In this document: positions 26,521 through 39,171 of the stretch, piece after piece
How the letters are laid out: each line of letters begins with the position of its first letter
Numbering within the stretch: position 1 is the first letter of the stretch
DNA from: Rhytidiadelphus loreus
Taxonomy: Eukaryota; Streptophyta; Bryopsida; Hypnales; Hylocomiaceae
DNA length: 64,000 bases
Assembly (NCBI GenBank): GCA_947034895.1
Contig: OX344765.1
Location: 39,437,001 to 39,501,000, forward strand
Reading direction: 5' to 3'
Notes under the pieces: generated by a model
What the model was told of the DNA's origin: nothing
The model's database searches: none
What the model saw: the letters and a program-made list of their open reading frames with translations, nothing else
Position numbers and translations under genes: made by a program

Positions 26521-28300
26521 AACAAAACAAAGAGATCATGCAAGCAGCATTTCAATCTTTCTTCATCTGAAGTTCACCTTCAAAGTTTCAAGAGCTCCAA
26601 GCATCACAATATGGTAAGCACGTCCCAACACAAAAATGGCTGAAGATACCGGATCCCGATTCAATCCACCGAGCGAGTCAACCCGTTGTCAAGCCTTTTC
26701 AGAGTCTGTTGCAAGCGATTTTGCAAGCCAACAAGCTCGCAGTCCCGCACAAAGACTAATATCATACCGCAAATCCAACCGCAGGTAAAACCGAAGTCTG
26801 CAAAGCAGACCTAGCTAGATCCGCAATAACTCGAACACAAATCCAGCCATTATCGCCGTCGATCAAAGAGCTTCCAAGGCTGAGAATCGAAACCGAAACA
26901 CAGTAAAATATAAATCAGAATCGTCTCGTCGACCCAGTGCAGGCGCCGAAATGCAAAACCATAACCTTGTGTGCTAGGCAGCTCGCTGGATCCTCACGCT
27001 GTGCAGTAATGACCATAAGCTTGCTTGAATCCTCACTGTACCGATCGTGTCGCAACAGCATCCTCAGAGGACCCAGAGTTGCAAGTAGCCAAGTGAAATG
27101 GCCACTTGAAACCGTTAAATAGACCCGCCAGGCACAGCCAGGCAGCCAGCCAGGCCAGGCCAGGCAGTCAGCCAAGGATCGACGATCAGCAAGTCCCCAT
27201 TGCCTAGCAAGAGCTCATTCCTGACAGATCCGCTGTATAAGCTCGGAGCGCCAACTGAACTTACTGCAAGGGATGCATGAGGAGCTAGCCCTACACATAT
27301 TCAGGGGGACTGCATCGAATCGATCCGCTGGATCCCCAACTAGCTTGATGATTGCCTCACCGTCCGGCGGATCGGATGACTCAATTATACTATCCTTCAG
27401 ATTTAATTTGTGTCCGATTTAATTTTTGCGCATAAATTTTATGCTATCCCGGCGATAGTATCCTGTTTTAGCAGTGGGGAGGAGTCGTGTTGACTCCCCC
27501 AAACAATAGAATAATGTCCCGGCTGTCAAGGCGCGCAGATCACACCGAACGCAGGCAAATCGATGGCTCCCGAGTTTGGTATAAAATAGACTGGCGGGGT
27601 TGCTGGCGCATCTCCGTTTGGGATGGTGGACCGTATTTCTGGACAGCCAAGCTGGATGAAGATGGAAGGTTTGGAAAGGATAGGACCATTTTAAGTAAAC
27701 CTGGGGCGGGGTGGGCAGAAGAGTCAGCGCAGCAAACAGTGCAGTGCGGACAAGGCCACATGGGCAGATGGGCTACTTGCGGTAGAAGACGGACGGACGG
27801 ATCGAAGTTCAGTCACCGCCCACTGCTGCTTTTTTCCGTTACAAGCGTGGCTTAATTTGGGAAGCACTGTTCACAGTCGCGGTTGAACGGATTGAATTCA
27901 TGGCTGGATTAGGCAAGTGTCGAGGCGATCTGCCGATTGGGGGACCGAACGGGACGACACTTGGAATTGCACGTAACTTATTAAGAATCAAGGATGCATT
28001 GTGTTTTGTGTTTGGTTTTGGACACAGATAAGAAATGAAAGAAGGATGCGTGAATTGCAGCTGCTGCAGTGATATAAGTTACCCCAGGCGAGGACTGCCT
28101 GGAGGGGCAAGCAACCAAAAAAATCGAAGTAAGTTTGTTTTTTGTCTTTTGTTTTTCTGAAACAAATGGACAATTCCCATTGATTAAAGGAAATCGAAGT
28201 AAGTTTCATAACCTTCAGAGCAACGATGCATTGTTGTAAGGGTGCCCCTCCGCTGCAGGATGACTCTCATACCGAGAATTTGCGTTGAGAAGTATGCACA
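26521..28300. other. GC-richer island of unknown role
   Basis: This is the most GC-rich part of the desert between the F-box/LRR and bHLH genes. It contains CAGGC/CAGCC microsatellite-like DNA at about 27127-27170 and a 122-codon plus-strand frame at 27487-27855 that I do not recognise. It resembles the islands preceding the three clear genes, so a promoter or non-coding transcript is possible. Nothing in the sequence proves it. Confidence 0.35.
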
Positions 28301-29831
28301 GGGGGCGCGAAATGCGTGTAGATTATTATATAGTGTGGGTCACAATACTGGTCCAGTTGACATATTTGTCCGAGGCAAGTGTACTTTGGCATTGCTGCTA
28401 CCCCTATTGGACGTGCTAGAACCAAAAGTTAGTAGAATCAATTCTCTTGAAATCATGATAACTAATTGTATCTCCAATATATAATCCTCCAATTTATAAC
28501 AGGTTGATTCATGTAGAGCATTATTTCTCCTTTCCATTGATATATTACTACGATCATTTGTTTTGAATTTGCCTCCAAGAATATTACTTGCATGCAGTGC
28601 ACTGAGTTTTTCAAAACCTCCGTCATCCACCAGGTGAATGATTGAGGATTTGATTTTGTACCTGATAATTAGATCATACTTTGATGGTATTTTTATGATA
28701 CTTTGGTGATAGTAAGGTCAATTTCAAATGTGGACCACAGTGTTGCATAGCAAGTTGGCCACTTATTTTCAAAGAATATTGCAATTTCGTATCGTGCATG
28801 TTCACACCAAACTTTGTAAACCTGAGAGTGGCAACCCAAAATTCAAAGGTGTCAAATTTATGGCTTGATGATATCAGTAGTCAAGAATGGGAGTTGTTTA
28901 TTTTCAAGCAAAAATTGCTCATATGCAGCAATACAATTATTTCAAAAGAAGGTTCTAAAATATATTCCCCCTTTCTATGTGAATGAAGTTGCTCAATTGC
29001 TATGAAATCACTAAATTGCTACAAAATCTTGAGACAATATTGTTCATATGGGGTGAATGCGTACACTTGTGGATGAATAAATGAATTTTCATCCATATAT
29101 TGAACAAATGTTAGTAGATTTTCCATTGCCAAAATAAATTAAATTCTGAAAAATAAATAGAATTGAGACATTACATGCTTTTTTCCTACTCTGGAAGGCT
29201 GTGAGTTTCCATTTGAAAACCTACTGAAACCCGTCGTTTGCAAGCTGCGCTAACCTAGCCAAGCGACTGTGAAGTCATTTCTTTTGAAAAAATTATTGTT
29301 ATCATTATTATTATTATTATTTTATTTTTTTCATTTTAAGGATTTTTATTTTATTTTTTTCATTTTTTTGGAAAAAAAAATTTATTTGACATCGGCATTC
29401 GATGAGACCGAGGGAAATGGAACGGCTTTCCAGCCCCCAAAATCTCATCTAATGGAGTGGTTTTAGAATGACTTCCATTCTTACTCATTTGATTTTTCAA
29501 CATTCATCCACACTATAAGACAAAATAAGGGGCTAAGACACCAAACTAGGACATGGTTGACTTGGTTAAAACATTGAAAGGGCACCGATAGAACACGAGA
29601 GTCCAAACTTGCCAAAAATTAGACCACAAGACATGAACCTATTGTGGCCATGTAAATATTCAACAAGCCCTAAAAGTTGAGTCATTTCAGTTGGAGAGTA
29701 CATTGATTGTGTTTTGGGTCAAAGATTTTGGGTGGCAATAGCAAAAACCTAGATGCGGTAGAGTGGCAAGGCTACTATGGTTTAGGTCAAGCTGGAAGGT
29801 GCATTCAAAGGCTTGCCGAGTCAAATGCAGA
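28301..29831. other. AT-rich intergenic DNA
   Basis: No gene was recognised. A T-rich stretch lies at about 29290-29390. The right border is set by a TTAA-flanked element. Confidence 0.45.
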
Positions 29832-30065
29832 TTAACCCTAGAACGACGTAGGGGGTGACCTTGAAAATCATGCATTGTGTAACCATGAGAGTCATTGGAA
29901 TTAAAAAAAAATCCAAAAGTACTCATTGGAAGTCAAGCTACTATAGATGTTCTCCACTTTCCACCAAAAAATTCCAAGGATGAATAGTTGTAGTTCTATC
30001 CTACACTAGAGAATTCCTTGTCATTCATCAGACACTTATTGTCCACAACGCCCTTCATGGGTTAA
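29832..30065 (-). mobile_element. TTAA-flanked small element, copy 1 (subfamily 3, inverted)
   Basis: A 234-bp unit begins TTAACCCTAGAACGACG and ends CCCTTCATGGGTTAA. Read on the minus strand it aligns through most of its length with the 236-bp unit at 55078-55313; shared blocks include GTACTCATTGGAAG, GATGAATAGTTG (with one change) and TTCTATCCTAC. Its right TTAA is also the left TTAA of the next element. It is non-coding. The TTAA target and CCC/GGG ends suggest the piggyBac superfamily. Confidence 0.68.
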
Positions 30066-31030
30066 CCCTTCATCGCCTGAAGTCCAAATGAGGTCAAAAA
30101 CAGAGTTGCTTTTGAAGTGTTGTAAATATAGATGTTGCTCAGTTATAGAAATCTTAACCGTACAATATTGTAGTGAACATGTTGTAGATGACACTAAAAA
30201 AATTTGAAGCCATTTGACCGCTTGGATTGAAAGATTATAATGTTTTAGTGTTAAAAAAAGATGCTGAAATTTTCCAAAAAACACATTTGGAGGTGAAATT
30301 CGACTTCTAAACCTACTCAAATGAAAAAACTTGAGACTGTAAAGTGATTCAAAATCAACATATAAACACATTGGTGAAAAAAAACATCATTCAATTGACT
30401 CAATGTGTCTGCAAAACAGATTTGAAATGTCAAAAAAATACCATGAAAAGTTGCAAAAAACACCATGTAAGGCTAAACCTCCTCCACTAAAAAGCATCTC
30501 AACCATTCATTACTTTTTGGATTCATGTGAAATTTTAGCCACACAAACTAGACTAGTATGCGCAACTTTTACAAATTTTTTTATTGAAAATGGACACTGT
30601 ATGAAGAAGTTACAAGCCGCCGAATTTCACTGTAATCCAAAAATGGCTGGATTTTAAATTTTGAATTGCTCCCAAACATTCAAAGAAGCTTGTATTGACA
30701 TGAAAATTTTACCACAATAACTAGACTAAAAGTGGAACATAACCCAACAAATTTTATTGAAAACTAACATTGTATGAAGGAGATACATCCTCCCGAAGTT
30801 TCAGCCATCAAATGCAGTTTGGTGAATTCAAATTGAACCTGTGAACTTTGATTGGCTCCCATTTAATTTGTAAGTCTTGGATTGATCTGAAAATTTTACC
30901 ACACAAACTAGAAGAGAGAGCGCAACTTTACCAACAAGTTTTATTGAATTTGGATATCGGATGCAAAAGTTACAGCACTTTGAATTATATATGAGGACAC
31001 TTTTCGTCCCTTTAGGCGATGAAGGGTTAA
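30062..31030 (+). mobile_element. TTAA-flanked element of 969 bp, copy 1 (subfamily 2)
   Basis: Its ends are TTAACCCTTCATCGCCT and AGGCGATGAAGGGTTAA, a perfect 17-bp inverted repeat including the TTAA. The interior aligns in the same direction with the unit at 36138-36953 (shared GATTATAATGTTTTAGTGTT and AGTGATTCAAAA). The right half is built from about three diverged modules of about 175-185 bp, each with TGAAAATTTTACCACA or similar followed by AACTAGA (near 30518, 30691 and 30878). It encodes nothing recognisable. Confidence 0.72.
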
Positions 31031-32123
31031 AGGAAAGCTTTCCAAGTCACAGTAGGACCAATGTTCAAGGAGAACCGTGAGTTAGGTCATTGTTAGGCTA
31101 TGAAATTTTGGAGGAGGGGGGAACGTCTGCAATTTGCAAAAAGGAAGAAAAAAAACTTGTGAAAAAATCTATAAAATTTCTATTTGGAATAGAAAATAGA
31201 GGAAAACCCAGACGCAACCCTTGGGAAAAAAAACGGTTCAATATGGGATTTAAAGGAGAAATAACTGTAGCTGATAAATATCCCGAACACAGGCTCACAA
31301 ACTAATAAAGGACCACTTGCACTCTTGCAGCCTGATTTCCAGGGCACGTGGATGTTTCCAAGAAAGTTCTCCTCACTCCAGCCAAGTGGGAACGACGACG
31401 CGATAGCCCACGTGCTTAATATTCAATTGGCTAGTGGAAAGGGTTCGAATCCAGCTGAGCCGACGGAAGGGAGCCCTAATGGACGGATATTGGACGGATA
31501 TTCGGTCGTTGGTTTGGGATTGGGAGATGCTGCCTCGTGCTCCACGAGAGATTCCTTCCGAGACTTCCCTGCCCAAAGGCAAGGCGGGATTTCCTTCGTT
31601 CCGGGAGCGAAAAAATCGATTCAAAAGTAAACTTGGAGGGAATAGTTGACACTACTACTAAGATTCCAACATTAACGTATTTGTGAATGAAAAAAAAATA
31701 ATATTGGAGGAATAGAATTGGGGGATGCCATAATGTTCGGTTAGTAGGGTCTAGTGTTACACATTTCAAATTAAAAGATATGAATTTTCATTCATGTATT
31801 GCATTTTTCATTCATATCCATGGATGTAAATAATTTCATTCTATGGTCTAGTAATGAAGATTTCTTTCTACATTGCTGAAGATGAATAAAATAAAATGAA
31901 ATGAAAAAAATATATTTTGTGTTCTTTTTAGAATCAATCATTAGATCAAATTCAGTTGGTTTGTAGGGATGTGAGTTCCCCAAGTTCCCAAACTATTGGG
32001 ACTTGGCCACAATAGCAACTTGATAGCAATTTGACGTGACTAAGCAACTGCCACATTAGATAATAACAATAAATTGTATTATTATTATCTTTTGGAATTT
32101 AAAATAATTATTTATTTATTTTA

Positions 32124-32154
<31 letters not shown>

Positions 32155-32268
32155 TTTAAATGATATTTAATTCTTGCTAGTAGTGTCCGGTTCCCAGCAT
32201 GGGGAACCAACTTCCAATGGCCTTCCAATGTAGCTAAAAAACTTCGAATGGTTCAATATCAAGAGACA
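31031..32268. other. Intergenic DNA with a GC-richer block and a decayed hairpin element
   Basis: About 31326-31640 is GC-richer than its surroundings and open in several frames at once, as organelle-derived DNA can be, but I could not match it to a known organelle gene. About 31970-32245 shares GGTTCCCA...GGGAAC and CTTCCAA...TAGCTAAAA with the right end of the element at 38201-38496, so it is probably a decayed relative. An (AAT)n run lies at about 32120-32152. Confidence 0.35.
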
Positions 32269-33177
32269 TTAACCTTTAAAGGACCGTCACTATACTTTCA
32301 CCAAAAACACTCCAAAACTGTGATTTTTAGTACAAGTACCAAAATTTTGAAAAAAATATTTTTTGACATATCTAGCCGTAGGATCTTGTATTATATAGTA
32401 TCAAAAACATGTGGTAAAATTTTCAGACATTTCTACCGGGTGGATTGCAAGATATAAGCATTCAAATTAACTAAAATCATTTTTTTGACCCTGCGAAAAG
32501 CAGGGCAGCTGCACTTCACAAGCTCACATTTCTATGAAAAAATGACCTAAATGGTGGTGCTTCTTTGGATTTGTTTTCCTAGACAAGTTGGCCACATGCT
32601 TGAAAATTTTCAGATCATTTGGAATAGTACAACATATAGGAAAAAAATAGTAAGTAGGTAGTAGTAGAGAATGATAAAAAATACTAAATTATTTACAATT
32701 TGAATATGGAATTGAAAATTTCCAATCCCAATGGTCAAAATTTTGTAATAATGTATCTACATCTTACAATTTTATTTTTGTCCAAAAATATTGAAAATTG
32801 GGTAAGATAAAGGATTTCAAAGTTTATTTTAGAGTAGGAAATCCAAAACTGCCCGCAAACAAAATGATCAAAATGGAATGATTTAAAGCTTTTTGTGTAT
32901 ATAAAACTCTAGAAAATCAATTCCAAATTTTTGTTTCTGAAAAAAGTGATTTTTTCTGATCTGCCCGAACTGCCCGGTTGGGAAAAAAAGTAACATATTA
33001 GGCTATAACTTTTGACTCGTATTTCCAAATGTCATGAAATTTGGTGCATATCAAAGATCTTCCTCGCCCCCACATTCTATTAAAATTTCAGCCCCAAATA
33101 TGAAAATCTCCGCTCGTAGGTACCTGCCCAAAAAATTTATACAGCCAAAAAACACAGTCCGGTCCTTTAGGGGTTAA
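32269..33177 (+). mobile_element. TTAA-flanked element of 909 bp, copy 1 (subfamily 1)
   Basis: It starts TTAACCTTTAAAGGACCGTC and ends CCGGTCCTTTAGGGGTTAA. By eye it is about 95% identical to the unit at 39172-40099, differing mainly by a deletion of roughly 27 bp near 32863, and the flanks of the two copies differ, which fixes the ends. It is non-coding. The TTAA target and ends rich in C then G fit piggyBac-type transposition. Confidence 0.78.
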
Positions 33178-34777
33178 AAAGTAGTATACGGTGTTTGATG
33201 GTGATTTTCTTTTCAAACGTAATTTTGAATTTTAGCAAAAAAAACTGAGGATCAAACACATTTGAACAACTATTGAAGTGAAATCCTTTAAAAATTCCCT
33301 TATTTGGTTTCATATTTGGTCTTTGAATTGCAAGGGTCTAAAAACAGAACATATACAAAAGGATCATATATTCCAATGTACAAAAGTAGATTGTATGCAA
33401 CTATCATAAGACAAAAGTCACCTATGGTATAAAAAGATTTTTGTGCTATTTAGCATAGAGTATTAGTTTTAACACAATTGTATTAATTTTAGAATAGAAG
33501 AGGGATGGCATATGACATAATTAGGTGGATAGACATCATTTTGAAAGAAATTGTGTGTAAGCATATGTGGAGCTATTTGAACAATAGAAATCATATGTAA
33601 GCATTTAAGGACCTATGACAATGTATAGGAAATTGTGTAGGAAAAAAACCAATGATTGAGCTTTTGTGGAATTACTAAAATGATGAAAATCACGTGCAAG
33701 TTACTCTCAAGCAATTGAAACAATTGATTATATATACATACATGCGTCTATAGAACTATTTAATAAGCTAGTTGAATTATGGAAATCATGTGCAAGCTTC
33801 CATGAGATATAAAAATGATAGAAATCATGTGTAGGTTTAGTAGAGCCATTAGAATGTTGAAGAAAATATAGAGTAGATTGTAGAAAAATCAAATGATTAC
33901 CAATGAATGGAAGAAAATTAATAGAAGCTAAAAGGAGGTATTTTTTCCACTAAACACCCAAGTCTAAGACCATGGATTCATATTCATTATCCTTCATCTA
34001 TATGTTTTGATCCAATTTGCATCTATATGTGAATAATTTATTATTTTTATATATTTTTTTACAAACAAAATGAGAAATCCCTATAAATTTTAAAATTTTC
34101 AGATTTGTTTGGTTGAAATTTGAAATTATAGTGACTGATTTTAAAGAAAAATGGAAGAATATTCATTTCAAAGACAATATATATTCAAAATTTTGAGATT
34201 TTCTTCATAGGCATATATTACTAAGAAGAACATTATACTATGGGCTGATTTCCATACCTTTCATCATTGGTTCTAATGTATATTATGATTGATGTATTTT
34301 CCTATACAATCAAAATAATCGGATATACCAACCCAATTAATGTTCAAGGAGAACTGTAAAAATTAATTTGATTTCCCTACTCAATGTTCCAGGAGAATCA
34401 CCAGTTAGTTCATCTTTAGCTGGTGCCTTTGGAAAAATAACTAATTGAAGTGTGAAAATGGAAGATCCAAAACCGGATAAAAGAATTGAAAAGATCAACA
34501 ACCAACTAGTGTGCCACTGCTTTCATGAAATTGTCAAATTTTAGCCTCTTGCTATTTCGAATCCAAGGCTAATACTTGAATTATTGGAGTCAAGTATGTT
34601 ATTATTGAACAAGGCATGTATTGCTTTAGGATTGGATGTTGAGGGGCTTGGAGTGCTTGGACAAGGTGGGATGGATATCATTTTAGGTCATAGAGGCTTG
34701 CCTTTGCTCTGTCATTAGTGTCCTCCCAATGTAATGAAATTTGGAGTTTAGTTTCAAAACCAGCATGTCTTTGAAAC
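33178..34777. other. AT-rich intergenic DNA with a diverged repeat
   Basis: There is no gene. A motif like GAAATCATGTGCAAGCTT recurs about four times between 33586 and 33850, spaced irregularly, suggesting an old minisatellite. No element boundaries could be set. Confidence 0.45.
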
Positions 34778-35096
34778 TAAGGTAGGAGGCTCGAACTCCG
34801 ATCGGGCATTTTGAACCGAACATGACAGAGAGGTACATTTTGTTTTCTTCAATGTTTCAAAATGTACAAACTGTGTACATTCTAGGAGGTGGTCGCTTTT
34901 AGAGCCCTATGGCATTTCGACTTCAAAATTTCATAACTAATTCCACAAAGCTCCAAAAAATATGAAACAACTTGGGTTAGATGCCATTTCCTCTTGTCTT
35001 TCAAGGAAATTTTACTGAAAAAAATTTAAAGAAGTTTTACCTCCCAAAAATTCAGTTTCAGCGCTTAGATGATTGCTTTTTGGACCTCCTACCTTA
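34778..35096. mobile_element. TA-flanked AGGTAG-family element, copy 1
   Basis: The 315-bp unit at 34780-35094 begins AGGTAGGAGG and ends CCTCCTACCT, a perfect 10-bp inverted repeat, with TA on both sides. Its interior shares CCAAAAAATATGAAAC, GGTTAGATGC-like sequence and TTCCACAAAG with the units at 53963-54404 and 63521-63803. It is non-coding. Confidence 0.68.
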
Positions 35097-36137
35097 GTGG
35101 CTGGTGAGAATATAAACCAGGAGATTTTCATAAGGAGAAGATGCAAGCTATGTCCTTGGCCCCGTGTCTCCTTTGGAGGAGGAGGCAAATTACTATGGCA
35201 GCTCTGAAAACTTCCGGAACACTGGTGCAACCAATGCAATGCAATGGGCCTGAGATTGTTGCCATAATGATCTCCTCCACTTTTGTCCTGCCTATCAAAG
35301 TTAGAATTTTTTTTTTTCTTTCAATTTTTTTTTTTCAATTCTTTGGTCAATGCATGATCCATGAGTGACAGTTTTTGGTATTTTTTGGGGGCTTGAAAAG
35401 CCACGTGGTCGTTTAGGGTGGTAAGTTGTTGTAAGGGTATGACAGAATAATAGCACATCATTGTTTAAGTTATATGGTAACATCAATACATCTGCAACTA
35501 TTGCTCTCTCAGTTTAATAAGCATGCGTGGTATATTATCTTACAGCACAGCTGCACACCTGCGCAAGGTTCCAAGCAGGCATTCAGTGTACAAATGTACA
35601 ATACCCCTCATTGTTAAGAAAAGTTTCATCTGTTGCCCCAAAAAACAAAAAACAAAAAAACAAAAACAAAAACAAAACTAAAAGGGGGAAGGTACAAAGT
35701 CTGAGTGCTTACCTTAAAAATCATTCCTTGTTCATGATGCATCATCAATGGAACTGGGCAAATGGGCTGGGCAAATGTATTACTAACTTTTCTTTTTTTA
35801 ATCGTTTGAACCTCAGTGACAGTAGCATGCACTGTCACTGCCTTGGCTCCACAATAGAAGGTGTAGAATATTCCACATCCAACAGTACCTCATCAGTAGC
35901 TAACTGGACAGGTGCAGGCTCAATGTGATGAGCAAGGTGCATAAAGGCTACTGAATGTTATGGCAGGACATTAATAAAAGGGATCATACGAAGTGGCCCT
36001 TTCAGGATGAATTTATCCTGGGAAAAAATGCAGGAATTTAAAAAAATAAATTCAACCATGATAAAATTTGGAAATTTGGAATTCATATTTGCAATTAGAA
36101 GCCTCAAAATTAGCTAGGAGAAGGGAAGAATATAGAG
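35097..36137. other. Intergenic DNA with dispersed repeat fragments
   Basis: About 35811-35950 shares blocks with 43547-43640 (GCAT...TGTCACT...CTCGGCTC) and with 44015-44110 (GGACAGGTG and GGCTCAATGTGATGAGCA). About 36055-36130 matches 45410-45480 and forms the left flank of a TTAA element in both places. A low-complexity A/C run lies at 35640-35680. No intact gene was recognised. Confidence 0.45.
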
Positions 36138-36953
36138 TTAACCCCTAAATGCCCAAGGCCTTTTGGGGGTTCAGAAACATTGTTGCTTTATTGATCTAAA
36201 TCTCACCAAGGTATAGAAATCTCAATTGTACAATCTTGTAGTCTACGTGCTGTAGATGACATGAATCAAATTTGGAGTCATTTGGCCACAAAGATTGCAA
36301 GATTATAATGTTTTAGTGTTGAAAAAGGATGCTGAAATTTTCCTAGCAACACATTTGGAGGGGAAATTCGATTTCTAAACCTACTAAAATGACAAAACTT
36401 TAAATTGTAAAGTGATTCAAAACCAATATGCAAACACATTGGTGTAAGAAAATATCATTCAATTAACTTGTTGTGTCTGCAAAATGGTTTTGAAATTTCA
36501 AAAATTAGCAAAGAAAAACAAATATGAGGTTGAACCTCCTACTAAAATGCTTCTCTGTCACTCATAACTTCAAACTTTGAATTGCTCTCAAACATTTAGA
36601 ACAACTTGGACTGACATGAAAATTTACCATGATAACTAGATTGGAAGGAAAATATAATTAAACAAATTTTATTGTAAATGAACATTGAATGAAGAAGATA
36701 CAAGCCCCCAAAGTTGCACCCATCAAATGCAGTTTGTTGAACACAAATTGAACCTCATAACTTTGATTGGCTTACAAAAAATCAATGCATCTTTGATAGA
36801 TCTGAAAATTTTACCTCACAAACTAGAAGAGAGTGCAAATTTTCCAATAAGTTTTATTGAATTTGAACATTGGATGCAACAGTTATAATACTTTGAATTG
36901 GACTTGAAACTATGTAAGGACACTTTTGGTCCCTTGAGATGTTTAGGGGTTAA
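36138..36953 (+). mobile_element. TTAA-flanked element of 816 bp, copy 2 (subfamily 2)
   Basis: It begins TTAACCCCTAAATGCCC and ends GATGTTTAGGGGTTAA. The interior is roughly 85% similar by eye to the 969-bp unit at 30062-31030 in the same direction, and it has one internal module fewer. Its flanks match those of the unrelated-interior element at 45491-46425. Confidence 0.7.
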
Positions 36954-38198
36954 CAAGGCACAAAATAGGGGGCCTTTTATACAATTACCTTGCAAAACAC
37001 AATATTCACCCTAAAGGACCTACTTTGTATGACCACTTTTATTAATGTCTTGCAATGTTATGAAGATGATTGGTTTCTATTAGGTAGTAAGAAGAAAGAA
37101 TCATGAACCAACCCACATCCTAAATGTGTATTATAGAGATGGTAGCATTTGTAGTAAAGGTGGGAGTAAGTTTCCACTTCGGTTTGGTTGTATCACCCTT
37201 ATTATAGACTTGCACCAAGTAGGAAAAAAATATCTCTTAAAGACTTCATCTTCTTGGGTTTGCTTGAGATAGATGCCACTTTGAGGCACATGTAGCCAAC
37301 CATGTCAATGTACATTGTGTGTCTCCGAGTAGGGTGAAATACCCCATGAACTGTTTTAGTCACTTCACAATAGGTGTGAAATTAAAATTTGAGCTTATTA
37401 TTTTTTAGAAGCACATAAATATCACAATGAAATTTGGATTTGCATTTTGAACAACAAAAGTATATCCCGTTAGAAACAAGCTAAATAATAAACCTTATAA
37501 AGTGCCACGACAAATAATGCTAAAGAAAAAAAATTCACATGAAAATTGAATGGAAATTTAACAAATGATCTTTGTGATTTGTATAGTTTTTATCTCTTAA
37601 GCATGACGTTTGGTGCCACTTTATATTTATCTTTTAGGTTGTTTGCAATGGGCTCTTTCTATATTGTCTAAAGTCCAAATTCGAATTTTCTCTTGTATTT
37701 TTTTTTATCATTTTTTGTGCACTTCTAATGTAAACAATGTATAATAAACAAGATTTCTTGTGCTCCATTTATTAGTTAATGTCAAAAACAAAAGAAATCA
37801 TCTTCAATCCTAAAATTAGGTCTAAAATAAAGTGTACAATTAATTTTGTACAAATGAAAAAACCAATAGGGGTTAGTATTATGGGACAAAGAGAGTAGTA
37901 TGTATGACAACCATTTTACTAACCTAAAATGAAGGAAAAATTGTAAGAAAGATTTATAATTGAACAAACAGTTGCTATCAAGTCTCTAATTTTGAACCCA
38001 AGTACATCACTAAACCTTGTAATCCATATGTAAGTGTCTCCAATTTTTTTATTATGGGGGCTATTTAGTTATTATTTTAGAATATATGTTTTTAGAGGAG
38101 AGAGAAAAAATCCATCCTAAAAAATGTCTACAAGTTTTGATTGCATGCTAGGACAATCTTACCTTTAGAACTAATGTGTTTCAAACCCATCTAGGCAT
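36954..38198. other. AT-rich intergenic DNA
   Basis: No gene was recognised. The first bases (CACAAAATAGGGGGCC) belong to the flanking repeat shared with the right side of the element at 45491-46425. Confidence 0.45.
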
Positions 38199-38498
38199 TA
38201 GGGGAGGTTTTTGCATTTTAAGAGATTGTGAGTTCCTGGACTGCGGGAATTGGGGGAACGCCGTGGGAACGTTGTGGGAACGTTGATCTGACGTGGCCAG
38301 GAGAAGGCCACGTCAGATATTATTTTATAATATATTATTTATTAAAAAATAATAATTAATTTTTTTTTAAAATAAAATTTAAAAATTTAAAAATTAATTA
38401 TTTTTTTTTAATATTATTATATTCTGATTGTACAGGATTGGTTCCCAACAATGGGAACAACCTTGAAACAGTCTTCCAAGTAGCTAAAATCTCCCCTA
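38199..38498. mobile_element. TA-flanked hairpin MITE
   Basis: The 296-bp unit at 38201-38496 has ends GGGGAGGTTTT and AAAATCTCCCC with TA outside, extended by the palindromic CATTA/TAATG. A perfect 13-bp hairpin (38286-38298 with 38306-38318), repeated GTGGGAACGTT units and an A/T-only centre give the same plan as the nested element at 10112-10393. The right end resembles 32190-32240. Confidence 0.5.
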
Positions 38499-39171
38499 AT
38501 GACTGATTATGTTTTGTCTATAACCATTTACAATATAGATTTCCCTTCTATTTTATATCTACTTAAACTTCATTGTTTTCTCAAAAATGAAGAATTAAAA
38601 ATAAATAAAAATTCTAGACTCTCAACTCAACTCTTCATCTATTTATTTTTTAATTCAAATCAACAGTGTAAACAAATAAGTTAGGAGGATTCAAAACGTT
38701 ATAACTTGGTATAGAAAGGTGAAAAAATGTTTCTTTTCACTTAGTTGCTACTCCCTCCATCCCCAAATGATCTTTTGTTGGGAAAAAATATTCAGGATTA
38801 AGTTTGAAGACAATGTTACTAAAATCCATTTATAAGTATTACAAGGAAGTTGTCATCTATTCACTAAATCTTTAAGAACAAAACTAATCATTTTTTAGCA
38901 TTTCAACTAGGTCGTATGAAGTCATGATGGCCACTTCAATGATACTTAGTTTTTGCAAAGACATACAAAGCAAATTGGATTCAATTAATTTCGTACAAGC
39001 AAAGATTGGGATAGGAATTGGTGCTCATCATTTTTTTTTTGACACAAATGAAAAAGAATTGGTGCTCACCATTTTCATAAATCGTCTATGACACTTCTAA
39101 TACTTCCAATAGAAGAAGTGTCAAATGTGAGACATAGCTCAAACTCTCACATAATTAATTCTGTTGTTATA
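38499..39171. other. AT-rich intergenic DNA
   Basis: No gene, copy of a known element or structured repeat was identified in this stretch. Confidence 0.45.

Noticed and set aside
27487..27855. 122-codon frame in the 27-kb island as a gene
   Set aside because: No domain or homologue is recognised, and a long opposite-strand frame at 27540-27761 overlaps it; not supportable as a gene.
31428..31452. Possible tRNA or SINE promoter (TGGCTAGTGG followed by GGTTCGAATCC)
   Set aside because: The two boxes are only four bases apart, the T-arm cannot pair and no acceptor stem exists.
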